From Bradyrhizobium ottawaense (GTDB lineage: Bacteria > Pseudomonadota > Alphaproteobacteria > Rhizobiales > Xanthobacteraceae), in the NCBI RefSeq assembly GCF_900099825.1, contig NZ_LT629693.1, forward strand, positions 6,831,001-6,895,000: a stretch of DNA of 64,000 nucleotides, given 5' to 3'. Made by a program: the position numbers and the translations under genes. The first letter of the stretch is position 1. The number at the start of each line of letters is the position of its first letter. Positions 44,869 to 53,455 of the stretch are shown in pieces. Below the pieces are notes generated by a model. That model saw nothing but the letters and a program-made list of their open reading frames with translations. It had not been told where the DNA came from and did no database searches.

Positions 44869-45587
44869 AGCGCTGGTTCGCTCGATCGCAAGTTGGACCA
44901 CGCGATCCAGACCCCCGCGCCTAGATAAGGTAGCATCGCCGGTACCCACATCAGCAAACCAGCAAGTTGCTGATCAGTGAGCGGCGCGAGCCCCCAAGCT
45001 GCCGTACTTGCGAAATGCACCGGATAGAGTGGCCTGGACGCGAACACGATCAACGCGCCGAGAAGGCCCATCTGCCCAATCGTTGCAGCGAGTGCAACCA
45101 GCGCCGAGCCGGACTGCGCCGGCACCAGGATCGCCCGCCACAACAGCCAAGCGCTTCCAAGGAGCGAAGTCTGCATCAGCCAATAGGCCGGCACGCTGGC
45201 GAGGCCCCAAGCATAAGGTCCCGGTGTGTGCCATAGCCAAAGGATGACTGCATGTGCCGCAACAAGCATGGCGAGTGACGGCGTTCCTGCGCGTCGTTGC
45301 GGAAACGCCAGTGCCAAAAGAGGGGCTACGGCGGCGATCAACAAGACGTGGTGCAATACCCGCACCGAAAACAACGCTGACGACAACGCACAAAGCGGCG
45401 AGACAAAGATAACGAGCATCAGCACGATCGCGCCCCAGCCTGCTCGCGTGTTGGAGGATCGGCTGCGGGCAACCGCAAGCGCCAAGGCTGCGAGTATTGC
45501 AATCAGCAGCGGATCGACATTCCAGCGGGTCCAGAGGTCGTCCGGGACGGCGGCGGGACCGCAATAGGCGATCATGGAATTCGGCAC
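44865..45587 (-). CDS. Cytochrome c oxidase assembly protein (CtaG/Caa3 family)
   Basis: 240 residues, about seven helices. LSSALFSVRVLHHVLLIAAVAPLLAL (HH pair near residue 78), HAVILWLWHTPGPYAWGL and LLMWVPAMLPYLGAG are signatures of the caa3-type CtaG membrane family, distinct from the Cox11 type. It helps deliver copper to the CuB site. It is the first gene of a two-gene unit with the CopD-like gene and faces the flavoprotein gene across a 314-bp divergent spacer. Confidence 0.9.
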   Translation of the reverse strand: MPNSMIAYCGPAAVPDDLWTRWNVDPLLIAILAALALAVARSRSSNTRAGWGAIVLMLVIFVSPLCALSSALFSVRVLHHVLLIAAVAPLLALAFPQRRAGTPSLAMLVAAHAVILWLWHTPGPYAWGLASVPAYWLMQTSLLGSAWLLWRAILVPAQSGSALVALAATIGQMGLLGALIVFASRPLYPVHFASTAAWGLAPLTDQQLAGLLMWVPAMLPYLGAGVWIAWSNLRSSEPAL

Positions 45588-45901
45588 GATGCGGCTCTCC
45601 CGGTCTGCGGCTCCGCCAGCTTTTCCTCAATCAGACGCCGCATAGTAGACTGGAACAATTGGGAAGAATAGCGGCGGTTAAACAGAGCTACGCGGCAACG
45701 CGGGGCGAACTGACGGGTTACTCAAGTCTAACAATTCTTATGGACCACTCTATTTGCCCGCGAATTCGCAACCGAGATGTCATGGGTGGAAATCTTTTTG
45801 GAGGGCCTTATAGTTTGCGATACTACTAAATTCGGCCGTGCCATCATACCGTATCGTGGATGACGGAAGTCTGACCATGATCACGGTAGAAGGATCAGCT
45901 C
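45588..45901. promoter_or_regulatory. Divergent promoter region of the CtaG unit and the ferric-reductase-like gene
   Basis: 314 bp with no gene. It contains an AT-rich part near 45720-45830. The odd palindrome ATAC-C-GTAT lies near 45850. I saw no FNR/FixK box (TTGAT-N4-ATCAA). No other motif can be supported. Confidence 0.4.
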
Positions 45902-47224
45902 ATGCAGCTTCTATATAGTTTGCGCGGGGCCGTTTGGATCCTCGTCTACCTGCTGTTCATTCTCGCTCCCTTGTTCGCGCTCCTGGCTGGTTCGCATGCG
46001 CCGACGCGCGATTTCTGGACAGAATTCTCTGTTGCCCTCGGCTACTCCGGCCTTGCGATGATGGGCCTGCAGTTCGGTCTCACCGCGCGCTTCCGGTACG
46101 TCACCGAGCCGTGGGGCGAAGACGTGATTTACCATTTTCACCGTCAAATTTCGCTCGTAGCGGTCGGCTTGGTCGTAGCGCATCCCGTCATTCTGGTGAT
46201 CGTTCAGCCGGAATTACTCGCGCTGTCCAATATGCTCGAAGCGCCGTTGAGTGCCCACCTCGCTCTTCTGTCGATTTTCTCGGTGATAGCGCTCGTGGTG
46301 ACAGCCCTTTGGCGCGCGACGTTGAATCTCAAATACGAGACATGGCATTTCACCCATATCGTGCTCGCGGTCGTTGCCATCACCGCGGGGGTCGTGCACA
46401 TGGTGGGATCGAGTTTCTATCTGGCGGATCCCTGGAAGCAGTCTCTGTGGATAGGCCTGACGATTTTTTGGATCGGACTGCTGCTTTACGTGCGCATCGT
46501 CAAGCCGCTGGTCATGCTTCGCCGTCCGTACCGCGTCTCGGAGACGCGTCAAGAACGCGGCGAAACGACCACGTTGGTGATGCAGCCGGAGGGCCATCCG
46601 GGATTTCACTTCAGCCCCGGCCAGTTCGGCTGGTTGACGGTCTGGGGGAGTCCCTTCAAGATCACCGCGCATCCATTCTCATTCTCGTCCAGCGCCGCAG
46701 CGAAGGGGGGCGGCGTCGAGATGTCGATCAGGAATCTGGGTGACTTCACTAAAGAGATACAGAGAGTGCCGGTGGGCAAGCGTGTCTACCTCGACGGACC
46801 GTACGGCGCGTTCACAATCGGCAACCCGGCGGACATGCACGTATTAATCGCCGGTGGTGTCGGTGTTACGCCGATGATGAGTATGATCCGCACGCTCGCT
46901 GATCGCGGCGACAAGCGGCCCGTGATTCTGCTCTACGGCAGCAAGGACCGGGAATCGATTACCTTCCGCGAGGAGCTGGAGTTGCTGGAAGCGCGGCTCG
47001 ACCTGACGGTCGTCCATGTGTTGGCGAACCCGCCGGCGGGCTGGACCGGCGAACAAGGTTTCATCAACGCCGAGATGTTCAAGCGTCATCTGCCGCCACC
47101 TTATTCCGATCATGAGTACTTCATCTGCGGACCCGGCGTGATGATGGATGCAATTGAAAAAGCGCTCGCCGAGATGGGGGTGCCGATGGCGAAATACCAT
47201 TCCGAACGCTATAGCTTCGTCTAG
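45902..47224 (+). CDS. Ferric reductase-like transmembrane flavoprotein (NOX/FRE type)
   Basis: 440 residues. Residues 1-210 hold six membrane helices with His residues in YHFHRQISLVAV, VVAHPVILV, TWHFTHIVLAV and GVVHMVGSS that suit two b-type hemes. Residues 215-310 form the FAD domain (FSPGQFGWLTV, then AHPFSFSSS), and residues 310-440 the NAD(P) domain (AGGVGVTPMMSMIR and EYFICGPGVMMDAI). It would move electrons from NAD(P)H across the membrane to iron, copper or oxygen. GAAGGATC precedes the ATG. The microprotein at 47235 follows at once. Confidence 0.9.
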   Translation: MQLLYSLRGAVWILVYLLFILAPLFALLAGSHAPTRDFWTEFSVALGYSGLAMMGLQFGLTARFRYVTEPWGEDVIYHFHRQISLVAVGLVVAHPVILVIVQPELLALSNMLEAPLSAHLALLSIFSVIALVVTALWRATLNLKYETWHFTHIVLAVVAITAGVVHMVGSSFYLADPWKQSLWIGLTIFWIGLLLYVRIVKPLVMLRRPYRVSETRQERGETTTLVMQPEGHPGFHFSPGQFGWLTVWGSPFKITAHPFSFSSSAAAKGGGVEMSIRNLGDFTKEIQRVPVGKRVYLDGPYGAFTIGNPADMHVLIAGGVGVTPMMSMIRTLADRGDKRPVILLYGSKDRESITFREELELLEARLDLTVVHVLANPPAGWTGEQGFINAEMFKRHLPPPYSDHEYFICGPGVMMDAIEKALAEMGVPMAKYHSERYSFV

Positions 47225-47234
47225 GGAGGTCCCG

Positions 47235-47330
47235 ATGCGCCGCGTGTTTGCTGACAGAGTGGCCTTTGCCACAGGGGTAATCGTGATCTTGATGTCGATC
47301 CTATTCGCGCTCTCCCGCGTGGCCGGGTAG
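47235..47330 (+). CDS. 31-residue single-helix membrane microprotein
   Basis: ATG at 47235, 10 bp after the flavoprotein stop, with GGGAGG ending five bases before it. The protein has a positively charged start (MRRVFADRVAF) and one hydrophobic helix (GVIVILMSILFALS). It is too short for standard gene calling, yet the coupling and the ribosome site are strong. It could be a small subunit or stabiliser of the flavoprotein. Confidence 0.65.
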   Translation: MRRVFADRVAFATGVIVILMSILFALSRVAG

Positions 47331-47422
47331 GCGAGGATAAGATAGGACCCCGACCGGTCTCGGTATCGACTTGCGGGAGCCGCAGCCCGTCGCATCCCCC
47401 GGCCCGTTTTGCGAGGAGCGTC

Positions 47423-48880
47423 ATGAGTGCTTACATCGTTGAACTGCTCGGCATCCTGATCGCTCTCGGTCTGCTCATCTTCCTCGCCTTTCGGGGGTAC
47501 ACGCTGCTGTTGGCGGCGCCAGCGGCGGCGATCGTGGCCGCCGCATTCTCTGGAGAACCGCTCCTCGCCAAATGGACGCTGACCTTCATGCAGGCTACGG
47601 GGCGCTTCATCACAAATTTCTTCCCGCTCTTTCTGCTCGGAGGCGTATTTGGCAAGCTCATGGATGACAGCGGCGCAGCGCTTTCCGTCGCCCGCTGCAT
47701 GACCGAGCGACTGGGAGAGAAGCGAGCCGTCATGGCGGTGGTGTTGGCCTGTGCGCTGCTCACTTATGGTGGCGTCAGCCTCTTCGTCGTGGCTTTCGCC
47801 GTGTTTCCTGTGGCGGCCGCGTTGTTTCGACAGGCAGAGGTTCCGCATCGGCTGATCCCGGCGGCGATCGCGCTTGGCGCCTTCACCTTCACGATGACGG
47901 CTCTGCCGGGCACCCCGGCCATTCAGAACGCCATCCCGATGGCATATTTCGGCACCACGCTGTTTGCAGCGCCGGTTCTCGGCTTCATAGCATCCGCGAT
48001 CATCCTGGGCTTTGGCCTGTGGTGGCTGCGCCTGATCGAGACGCGCGCGCATCGCGCCGGCGAGAGTTACAGCGCCGAAACGCCGGTAGCAACCGACGAT
48101 CAGTTCGTGCGTGAGCGCGCCGCGAACGCGGACAATTTCGATATCGCCGAACTGCCGCACGGCCATCGCAGCGAGGAGTTACCGTCCTTTGCGCTGTCGG
48201 TGGCGCCCATTCTGATCGTTCTCGTAGTCAACCTCCTTATGAGTTTGTTCGTGCTACCACGCGTATACACCGGGTTTCTCGCCGAGCCGCGGTTCGGCGA
48301 AACCTCGCTCTCCGCAGTGAGCGGAGCCTGGTCTATCGTGACGGCGCTTGCGATCGCCTCGCTGATTTTGGCGGTGATCCATCGCAAGCGCATACCGGAG
48401 TTGCGCAAGACCCTCGATGCCGGCGCCAATGCCTCCGTGCTGCCGGTGCTCAATACAGCCAGCTTGGTGGGATTCGGCGCGGTCGTTGCGGCGTTGCCGG
48501 CGTTCGCTGTGGTCCGCGACGGATTCCTGGCGGTACCCGGCGGGCCGCTCGTGTCGATTGCCGTCGCCGCCAACGTGATGGGTGGTATCACTGGCTCAGC
48601 ATCAGGCGGATTGGCCATCACGTTAAACTCGTTGGGTGAAACGTATGCCCAACTGGCCGCGAGCATGGGCATTCAACCTGAGTTGATGCACCGCGTGGCC
48701 GCCATCAGCTCCGGTGCGCTCGCTATGCTGCCGCACAACGGCGCAGTCGTTACCCTGCTCGCAATCTGCGGGGCTACCCAACGAGGAAGCTATCGCGAGA
48801 TCATGATGGTGGGACTCGTGGGGCCGTTGATCGCACTGACTGTTGTCATCGCGCTTGGGAAACTATTCGGGGCATTTTGA
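47423..48880 (+). CDS. GntP family permease (probable 3-hydroxybutyrate transporter)
   Basis: 485 residues, about twelve helices. LLIFLAFRGYTLLLAAPAAAIVAA, NFFPLFLLGGVFGKLMDDSGAA, TYGGVSLFVVAFAVFPVA and MTALPGTPAIQNAIPM are GntP signatures. The late VAANVMGGITGSASGGLAI and MLPHNGAVVTLL segments complete the family pattern. GntP members carry gluconate or short hydroxy acids. The dehydrogenase at 48909-49691 ends only 28 bp away and converges, which favours 3-hydroxybutyrate as substrate, inferred from context. A broken relative closes the window at 63667. Confidence 0.9.
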   Translation: MSAYIVELLGILIALGLLIFLAFRGYTLLLAAPAAAIVAAAFSGEPLLAKWTLTFMQATGRFITNFFPLFLLGGVFGKLMDDSGAALSVARCMTERLGEKRAVMAVVLACALLTYGGVSLFVVAFAVFPVAAALFRQAEVPHRLIPAAIALGAFTFTMTALPGTPAIQNAIPMAYFGTTLFAAPVLGFIASAIILGFGLWWLRLIETRAHRAGESYSAETPVATDDQFVRERAANADNFDIAELPHGHRSEELPSFALSVAPILIVLVVNLLMSLFVLPRVYTGFLAEPRFGETSLSAVSGAWSIVTALAIASLILAVIHRKRIPELRKTLDAGANASVLPVLNTASLVGFGAVVAALPAFAVVRDGFLAVPGGPLVSIAVAANVMGGITGSASGGLAITLNSLGETYAQLAASMGIQPELMHRVAAISSGALAMLPHNGAVVTLLAICGATQRGSYREIMMVGLVGPLIALTVVIALGKLFGAF

Positions 48881-48908
48881 ACCCTGCCTTCCCCGCCTGC
48901 GCCTCATG

Positions 48909-49691
48909 TCATCGTGCAAGCCAGCCACCGTCCACGGGTAACGCCACTCCACTAAGTTGCGCCGCGGCGTCCGAGCAGAGGAATGCGGCGAGCGCTCCAA
49001 GCTCCTCCGGGGTAGTAAACTCAAGCGAGGGTTGTTTCTCACCGAGCAGCTTCGCTCTCGCTTCCTCGGGATCCAGCTTATCGCGAGCAGCTAGGGCGTC
49101 GATTTGCTTTTGTACCAGCGGCGTGAGCACCCAGCCGGGACAGATCGCATTGCAGGTGATGCCGGTGGTCGCCGTCTCCAGCGCCACGCCTTTGGTAAAG
49201 CCGACGACGCCGTGCTTGGATGCCACATATGCGGATTTGTCTACCGAGGCGACCAGTCCGTGCACCGATGCAATGTTGATGATCCGCCCCCAGTCCCGCG
49301 CAAGCATTTGCGGAAGCGCCGCACGAGTGGTCAAAAACACTGCGGTCAGGTTGATTGCAATCACTGCATCCCAGCGTTCGAGCGGAAATTCGTGCACCGG
49401 TGCAACATGCTGGATGCCGGCGTTGTTGACGAGCACGTCGACACGTCCGAACTCGCGCATCGCATGCTCGATCAGCCCCGTGGCATCGGCTGGCTTGGAC
49501 AGATCGGCGGCGCTAAAGGCCACGCGTACGCCATGGGCCGCAGCAATCTCCCCGCGCAGCTTGTCGATCGCTGCGGCCTCGCCGAAGCCGTTGATCATGA
49601 GATGTGCACCCGCAGCAGCAAGCGCGCGAGCGATCCCGAGTCCAATGCCGCTCGTCGAACCGGTAACGACAGCCACCTTGCTCTTTAACAT
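48909..49691 (-). CDS. bdhA: 3-hydroxybutyrate dehydrogenase
   Basis: 260 residues. Rossmann motif VTGSTSGIGLGIARALAAAG at residues 8-27, NNAG near residue 90, active-site Ser in NIASVHGLVAS and YVASKHGVVGFTKG (Tyr-x-x-x-Lys near residue 154). The sequence pattern CNAICPGWVLTPLVQKQID is characteristic of D-3-hydroxybutyrate dehydrogenases. The enzyme interconverts 3-hydroxybutyrate and acetoacetate with NAD+, the exit step of PHB breakdown. GGAGG lies six bases before the ATG at 49691. It converges with the GntP permease. Confidence 0.92.
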   Translation of the reverse strand: MLKSKVAVVTGSTSGIGLGIARALAAAGAHLMINGFGEAAAIDKLRGEIAAAHGVRVAFSAADLSKPADATGLIEHAMREFGRVDVLVNNAGIQHVAPVHEFPLERWDAVIAINLTAVFLTTRAALPQMLARDWGRIINIASVHGLVASVDKSAYVASKHGVVGFTKGVALETATTGITCNAICPGWVLTPLVQKQIDALAARDKLDPEEARAKLLGEKQPSLEFTTPEELGALAAFLCSDAAAQLSGVALPVDGGWLAR

Positions 49692-50141
49692 GAGCACCTC
49701 CATTAAGGCCTGACAGATATCGAATGGGTCCCCATCGAAAACCTGTGGCTGCCCCCGCCCGCACATCGAAGGTTTCATGATAATCTCGATGCGGCTAACG
49801 CCGGTCGCAACCGCGACGTTCCACTATACGTCTGCTCCACCGATTTGGGAAAGCACGCTTGGGGGTCCCGGACGATGCTGATTGAACCAACTGACATGTC
49901 GTTCGGACCACTACGTGGAGCGCGGTGCTGATCTGCCGGCCGGCGAAGGGCGCCTATTGGAACGGCAGGAAAATCGGAACCAGCAGCACGCTCACGATCG
50001 CCACGATGGGTCGGGGCGAATCTGGCTAATCAGCGCCGCGAGGCGTAAATTCGCTGGACGGTCATTCGTTTTGGAGTTCGCAGCGTGTCAACGACGCAGC
50101 GGGCCGCCAACTGATGTGGCCGAATAATAAGGATGGGTGAT
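49692..50141. other. Intergenic region upstream of bdhA, no gene supported
   Basis: 450 bp. Several short open frames exist on both strands, none with a convincing start or family. A minus-strand hydrophobic stretch (VAIVSVLLVPIFLPFQ) near 49970-50005 could be the tail of a lost membrane gene. The bdhA promoter should lie at about 49700-49800. Confidence 0.4.
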
Positions 50142-50321
50142 ATGGACAAGCTAAAGTGGGCAGTTTTCATATTTGCAGTCCTGTCGATCGTCGGTGGGGC
50201 GGTTGTGTACATGACCGGCCAACAGGGGTTGAATCGAGACTCCTTTTTCGTCGCCGTTTTTGGATCGCTGACATTTGGTCTTGGTTTGTGGCTTCTTACA
50301 CGAACTTTGTTTCGCAGGTAG
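50142..50321 (+). CDS. Small two-helix membrane protein
   Basis: 59 residues from ATG 50142 (an ATG at 50133 is also in frame). Two hydrophobic segments, LKWAVFIFAVLSIVGGAVVYM and FFVAVFGSLTFGLGLWLLT, with a positively charged end (RTLFRR). GGGTGAT precedes the start. No family recognised. It lies alone in the accessory zone. Confidence 0.55.
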   Translation: MDKLKWAVFIFAVLSIVGGAVVYMTGQQGLNRDSFFVAVFGSLTFGLGLWLLTRTLFRR

Positions 50322-50483
50322 AACCGCTTAAAGTAGCGATGGCGAAATCCAACTAGACTAGGCCAGGGCGGCTCAAGCCAGGCAGTACACCGCTGAACTA
50401 CTCTCAGCCCAAGGCTGCCGTGCTCGAGGTATGCCGGCAGATCTCGGAAAACCTGCGGGTCCACCGCTTCGATCGCGAGTTGA

Positions 50484-50885
50484 TCATGCTGAGCGAGGAT
50501 ACCCAAGCAAACCCGCCGTTTTCAGCGTGCTCCGCGGATTGGTGTACGACGTCGACGACGGGCTATAGCCCGCGAGCCACGTTACCTGGGTGTTGCTCGG
50601 CAATCGCCCGCCGATCTGCTTCCAGGTCGACAGCGAATTGAGGATGCGCCGTTGCGGGCCGGACAAGGAACCGCTGCCAGACGCAACACCGGTCTTCGCG
50701 TTGCCGTCGCACTCGACTTCGAGGCGGCCGACGAAATGGTGACCGGGTCGTTATGGATGTCCGTCCACCTTGACGGTGACGTCTTGGTCTAGAAGCGCCT
50801 TCATCCGACCGATGACGGATTGTCCCTCGCGGCGCAACTTATCCAGTTCGCGATAGCACTTCTCAAGTGCGCTTCGAAAGGCGCA
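50484..50885 (-). pseudogene. Disrupted gene with winged-helix-like segment
   Basis: One minus-strand frame reads C-terminally from KCYRELDKLRREGQSVIGRM through VTVKVDGHP to a TAA stop at 50751-50753. It goes on in the same frame with HHFVGRLEVECDGNAKTG, SLSGPQRRILNSLSTWKQIG and VTWLAGYSPSSTSYTNPRS, and ends LLGYPRSA. The last part resembles repeat winged-helix segments (Asn-Pro-Arg-x-x-Leu) known to me from phage and plasmid proteins. The internal stop, lack of a start and early end indicate decay. Confidence 0.6.
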
Positions 50886-51095
50886 CTATCCGAGCGGACT
50901 CTTTTGATTTCGTCTTATGATCTTAAGCGTGAGCAGGACGGCACCAAGGGCAAGCAATAGAACGCCGACAACAGTTGTACCGGTAGATTCGAACGTCACG
51001 CCAACCGCTGTCAGTAGGCATCCGATGATAACTGAGATAAGCCCGCCTAGCTTTTTTACCAGGAGAACGTGTCCATCACTCGTGCTCGCTACCAT
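50886..51095 (-). CDS. Small membrane protein
   Basis: 69 residues. Charged N terminus (MVASTSDGHVLLVKKLG), two hydrophobic helices (ISVIIGCLLTAVGVTFES and VVGVLLLALGAVLLTL) and a basic tail (KIIRRNQKSPLG). No family recognised. Its stop abuts the decayed gene downstream. Base usage is less GC-rich than in the core genes. Confidence 0.55.
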   Translation of the reverse strand: MVASTSDGHVLLVKKLGGLISVIIGCLLTAVGVTFESTGTTVVGVLLLALGAVLLTLKIIRRNQKSPLG

Positions 51096-51488
51096 GACTA
51101 AGCCTCACTCTTTCAGATGATTGTACCATGTCCACCGGTTCTCGTCGCTCGCTCGGGTAGGGCAGCAGCTTAGTCGCGCAGAACCCAACCGTAAACTCGT
51201 GTAATTATGTTCTGAATCTCTCGTCGCTCGGCCTCTGCTGTTAATGACTCTTCGACTCAATTGCGCACGAACACGATTGCGTCAGTCTGGTTTACCCAGT
51301 TGAATGTTGCTGAAGTCGTGAGAGCAGCAAGAAGTATGCGATCGACGTTCCTCCCAGATTGGATGGCTGAGCTGCTAACTGCTGCGCCGATTGCAAGTTG
51401 ACAGCTTATCTACGTGAGCGTTAACTGGAAACCTGCGTCGAGTTTGTAGAATGGAGCGCCGAATGGCCCCCTTCGACGGAGTAGTGTT
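51096..51488. other. Intergenic region without supported gene
   Basis: 393 bp of relatively AT-rich sequence with stops in all frames at short intervals. No tRNA, repeat family or promoter box was recognised. Confidence 0.45.
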
Positions 51489-52085
51489 ATGGCGTCGCTG
51501 GAACGGCTTTACAATTTGCCTGCCCTTGAGATGACGCAGTCGCTCGTGCAAGACCCGCACCGCCGCTCTAAATCGAATAGTGACGGCAAAAACTTCCAAG
51601 CCTACCCGGCGCTCGCCCGAGTCGCGAGCGGGCTGTTCGGTGTCTTTGTCATCGGAGCCAGTAGACGCATCTGCTGTGCCGGAGACGTAGACTACGAATT
51701 CACTATCATGAGCGTGTCGAAGCCGTTCCTGTTTGCGCTGATCTGCGGGACGATCGGCCTCAAGGAAGCGCGAGCGAAACTCGGCGCGAACGCCACCGGA
51801 CTTTCATTTAACTCACTTGCCAGGATCGCCGCGAATCCGTTGCTGCCGAAGGAAATCCAGGCGCAGGTCGATCTCGGCGACATCACTTGCGGCAGCAACG
51901 ACCAGTTGCGGAGCGTGATGGAGAAGACGACCGCCACGTCCCAGCAGGTCCAGGAAGCACTGCGCGTGAATACTGAGGCGCAACTGCGTGCGCTGAAGAT
52001 CGGACTGTTGTTCATGGCAGGTCTCCAGCTGCTGGCGGTAATCCGGCCGACCAGCCTTCGAACTACCTTCCAGGAGCGATCCTAA
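51489..52085 (+). pseudogene. Chimera of a glutaminase N-terminal piece and a transporter C-terminal piece
   Basis: 198 codons open. Residues 38-113 match the N-terminal half of glutaminase A: YPALARVASGLFGVFVIG, CAGDVDYEF, the catalytic Ser-x-x-Lys in IMSVSKPFLFALIC, and KLGANATGLSFNSLARI. From about residue 114 it changes to a C-terminal piece like that of MFS (DHA2) drug transporters: ANPLLPKEIQAQVDL, SNDQLRSVMEKT and RALKIGLLFMAGLQLLAVI. The glutaminase lacks its C-terminal half and the transporter all but its last helix, so neither works. Breakpoint near 51828. Confidence 0.75.
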
Positions 52086-52188
52086 GCGAGAGCCAAGGGC
52101 AACGACCCGAGATCGACCTGTTCTCGCTTGCGAGACACGTTCCAATCCACGGAGAGTCGAAGAAGACGTTGACCAAAGGAGAGAGCCA

Positions 52189-52485
52189 GTGGATGTAATC
52201 GATCGGCGCAGCGCGCTGCGTGGTATTCTATGTGTGGCCGTCGCCGCGGGTTTCAGCGCGAGTTCGCTCCCCAACACAGTCGAGGCCATGCCACTCGCCC
52301 TGGAAAAAGGCCTCCGGAACGAGGCTGACGATCTTAAAGTCAAGGTTCAAGCCGTCGCCAGCGGTCCGTCGCGGCGGCCCAGCCGTCCGCCGCCCCGCCC
52401 CGTTCCCCGTCCGCGCCATCGTAGGCACCGTCGTTGGGTCTGCCGGTGGCACAGGGGCCGTCGGGTGTGTGGCTGGCGGTGGTAA
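52189..52485 (+). CDS. Exported small protein with Arg/Trp-rich C terminus
   Basis: 98 residues, GTG start with AAGGAGAG just upstream. Residues 1-33 are a signal peptide with RRSALRG, a twin-Arg-like start. After MPLALEKGLRNEAD the protein turns into a Pro/Arg/His-rich tail and ends RRWVCRWHRGRRVCGWRW, with two Cys. I recall this C-terminal pattern in small rhizobial exported proteins. Function unknown; the basic Trp-rich tail could bind envelope polymers. Confidence 0.7.
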   Translation: MDVIDRRSALRGILCVAVAAGFSASSLPNTVEAMPLALEKGLRNEADDLKVKVQAVASGPSRRPSRPPPRPVPRPRHRRHRRWVCRWHRGRRVCGWRW

Positions 52486-52785
52486 CGGCTATGCGGATCC
52501 CATCACAGTTTCCCGAGACTAAGTCGTTCGTATTCGCGCTTCCGCTGACGCGGCTGTCGATATGCTTCTGTGTGGCGCGAGCGGCAACCGAAGCCTCCAA
52601 ACTTCCATTAGCAAGTGATGGCGTATTTTTGAGACGCGCCGCATAGGCATGGTATTCTGAGGCGATGAAGAGTCTGCGTGGCGCCTTTATGATTCGTTGA
52701 GGTCTCGCCCGCAAGGCGAGAGGTGACTAGCAAAAACGAGCGCCGCGAAGCATGACAACGCGATTCCTTGAGGAAAGGGTTAGTG

Positions 52786-53355
52786 ATGAGAAGACATCAG
52801 GCCAAGGAAATCGTTGCAAAGCTGAGAAATGTCGAAGGATTGGTCGCCAGTGGCAGACGGATTTCGGAGTGTGTGCGGGAAATCGGCGTAACCGAAGTAA
52901 CTTACTATCGGTGGCGAAATAGGTACGGAGGCCTCGAGAGCGATCTGGCCGAGTATTTGACCGAGCTTGAATCCGAGATCACCCGGCTGCGCCGGCAGGT
53001 ATCGGATCTGACACTGGAAAAACTCATCTTGGTGGAGGCGACGACGGAGGCTCTCAACCCGGAGCTTCGTGCGACCTACGTGCTTCGCGCCAAGGCAGCG
53101 TTTGGTATCTCCGAAAGGCGCGCCTGCCAGGCGCTGGGGCAACATCGATCGACTCAACGCAAGATACGGGCGCGCCTCTCGTTGGAAGCGCCACCGGCGA
53201 CCCAATGCCATTCGGCAGATGTGAGTTCGCTCTCCACGAACCCGCCCGATCGTCGGCCGATGCCGCGGGACAGCACGAGGCGTGGCGCCCAGGACTCCGC
53301 GCAGGCGAGCGTGCCTACACCGATCCAGGCTTCGGCACGTCCACCCGTGCAATAA
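52786..53355 (+). mobile_element. IS3-family transposase remnant (OrfA with decayed OrfB start)
   Basis: The ATG at 52786 opens OrfA: MRRHQAKEIVAKLRNVEG, helix-turn-helix GVTEVTYYRWRNRYGGL, then the leucine-zipper ELESEITRLRRQVSDLTLEKLIL. The frame then continues into OrfB-like residues (FGISERRACQALGQHRSTQRK), which in an intact element are in another frame after a stop. It then drifts into non-homologous residues. No DDE domain and no clear terminal repeats were found. Confidence 0.8.
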
Positions 53356-53455
53356 GTTTGGTCGGCTAGCGCGACGGACCCCGACGCCCGATCTTGCGCT
53401 GAGTCTCGCGGCGTACTGCGGGCAAAGTGTTCTGCGGAGGAAAAGGATACGAACC

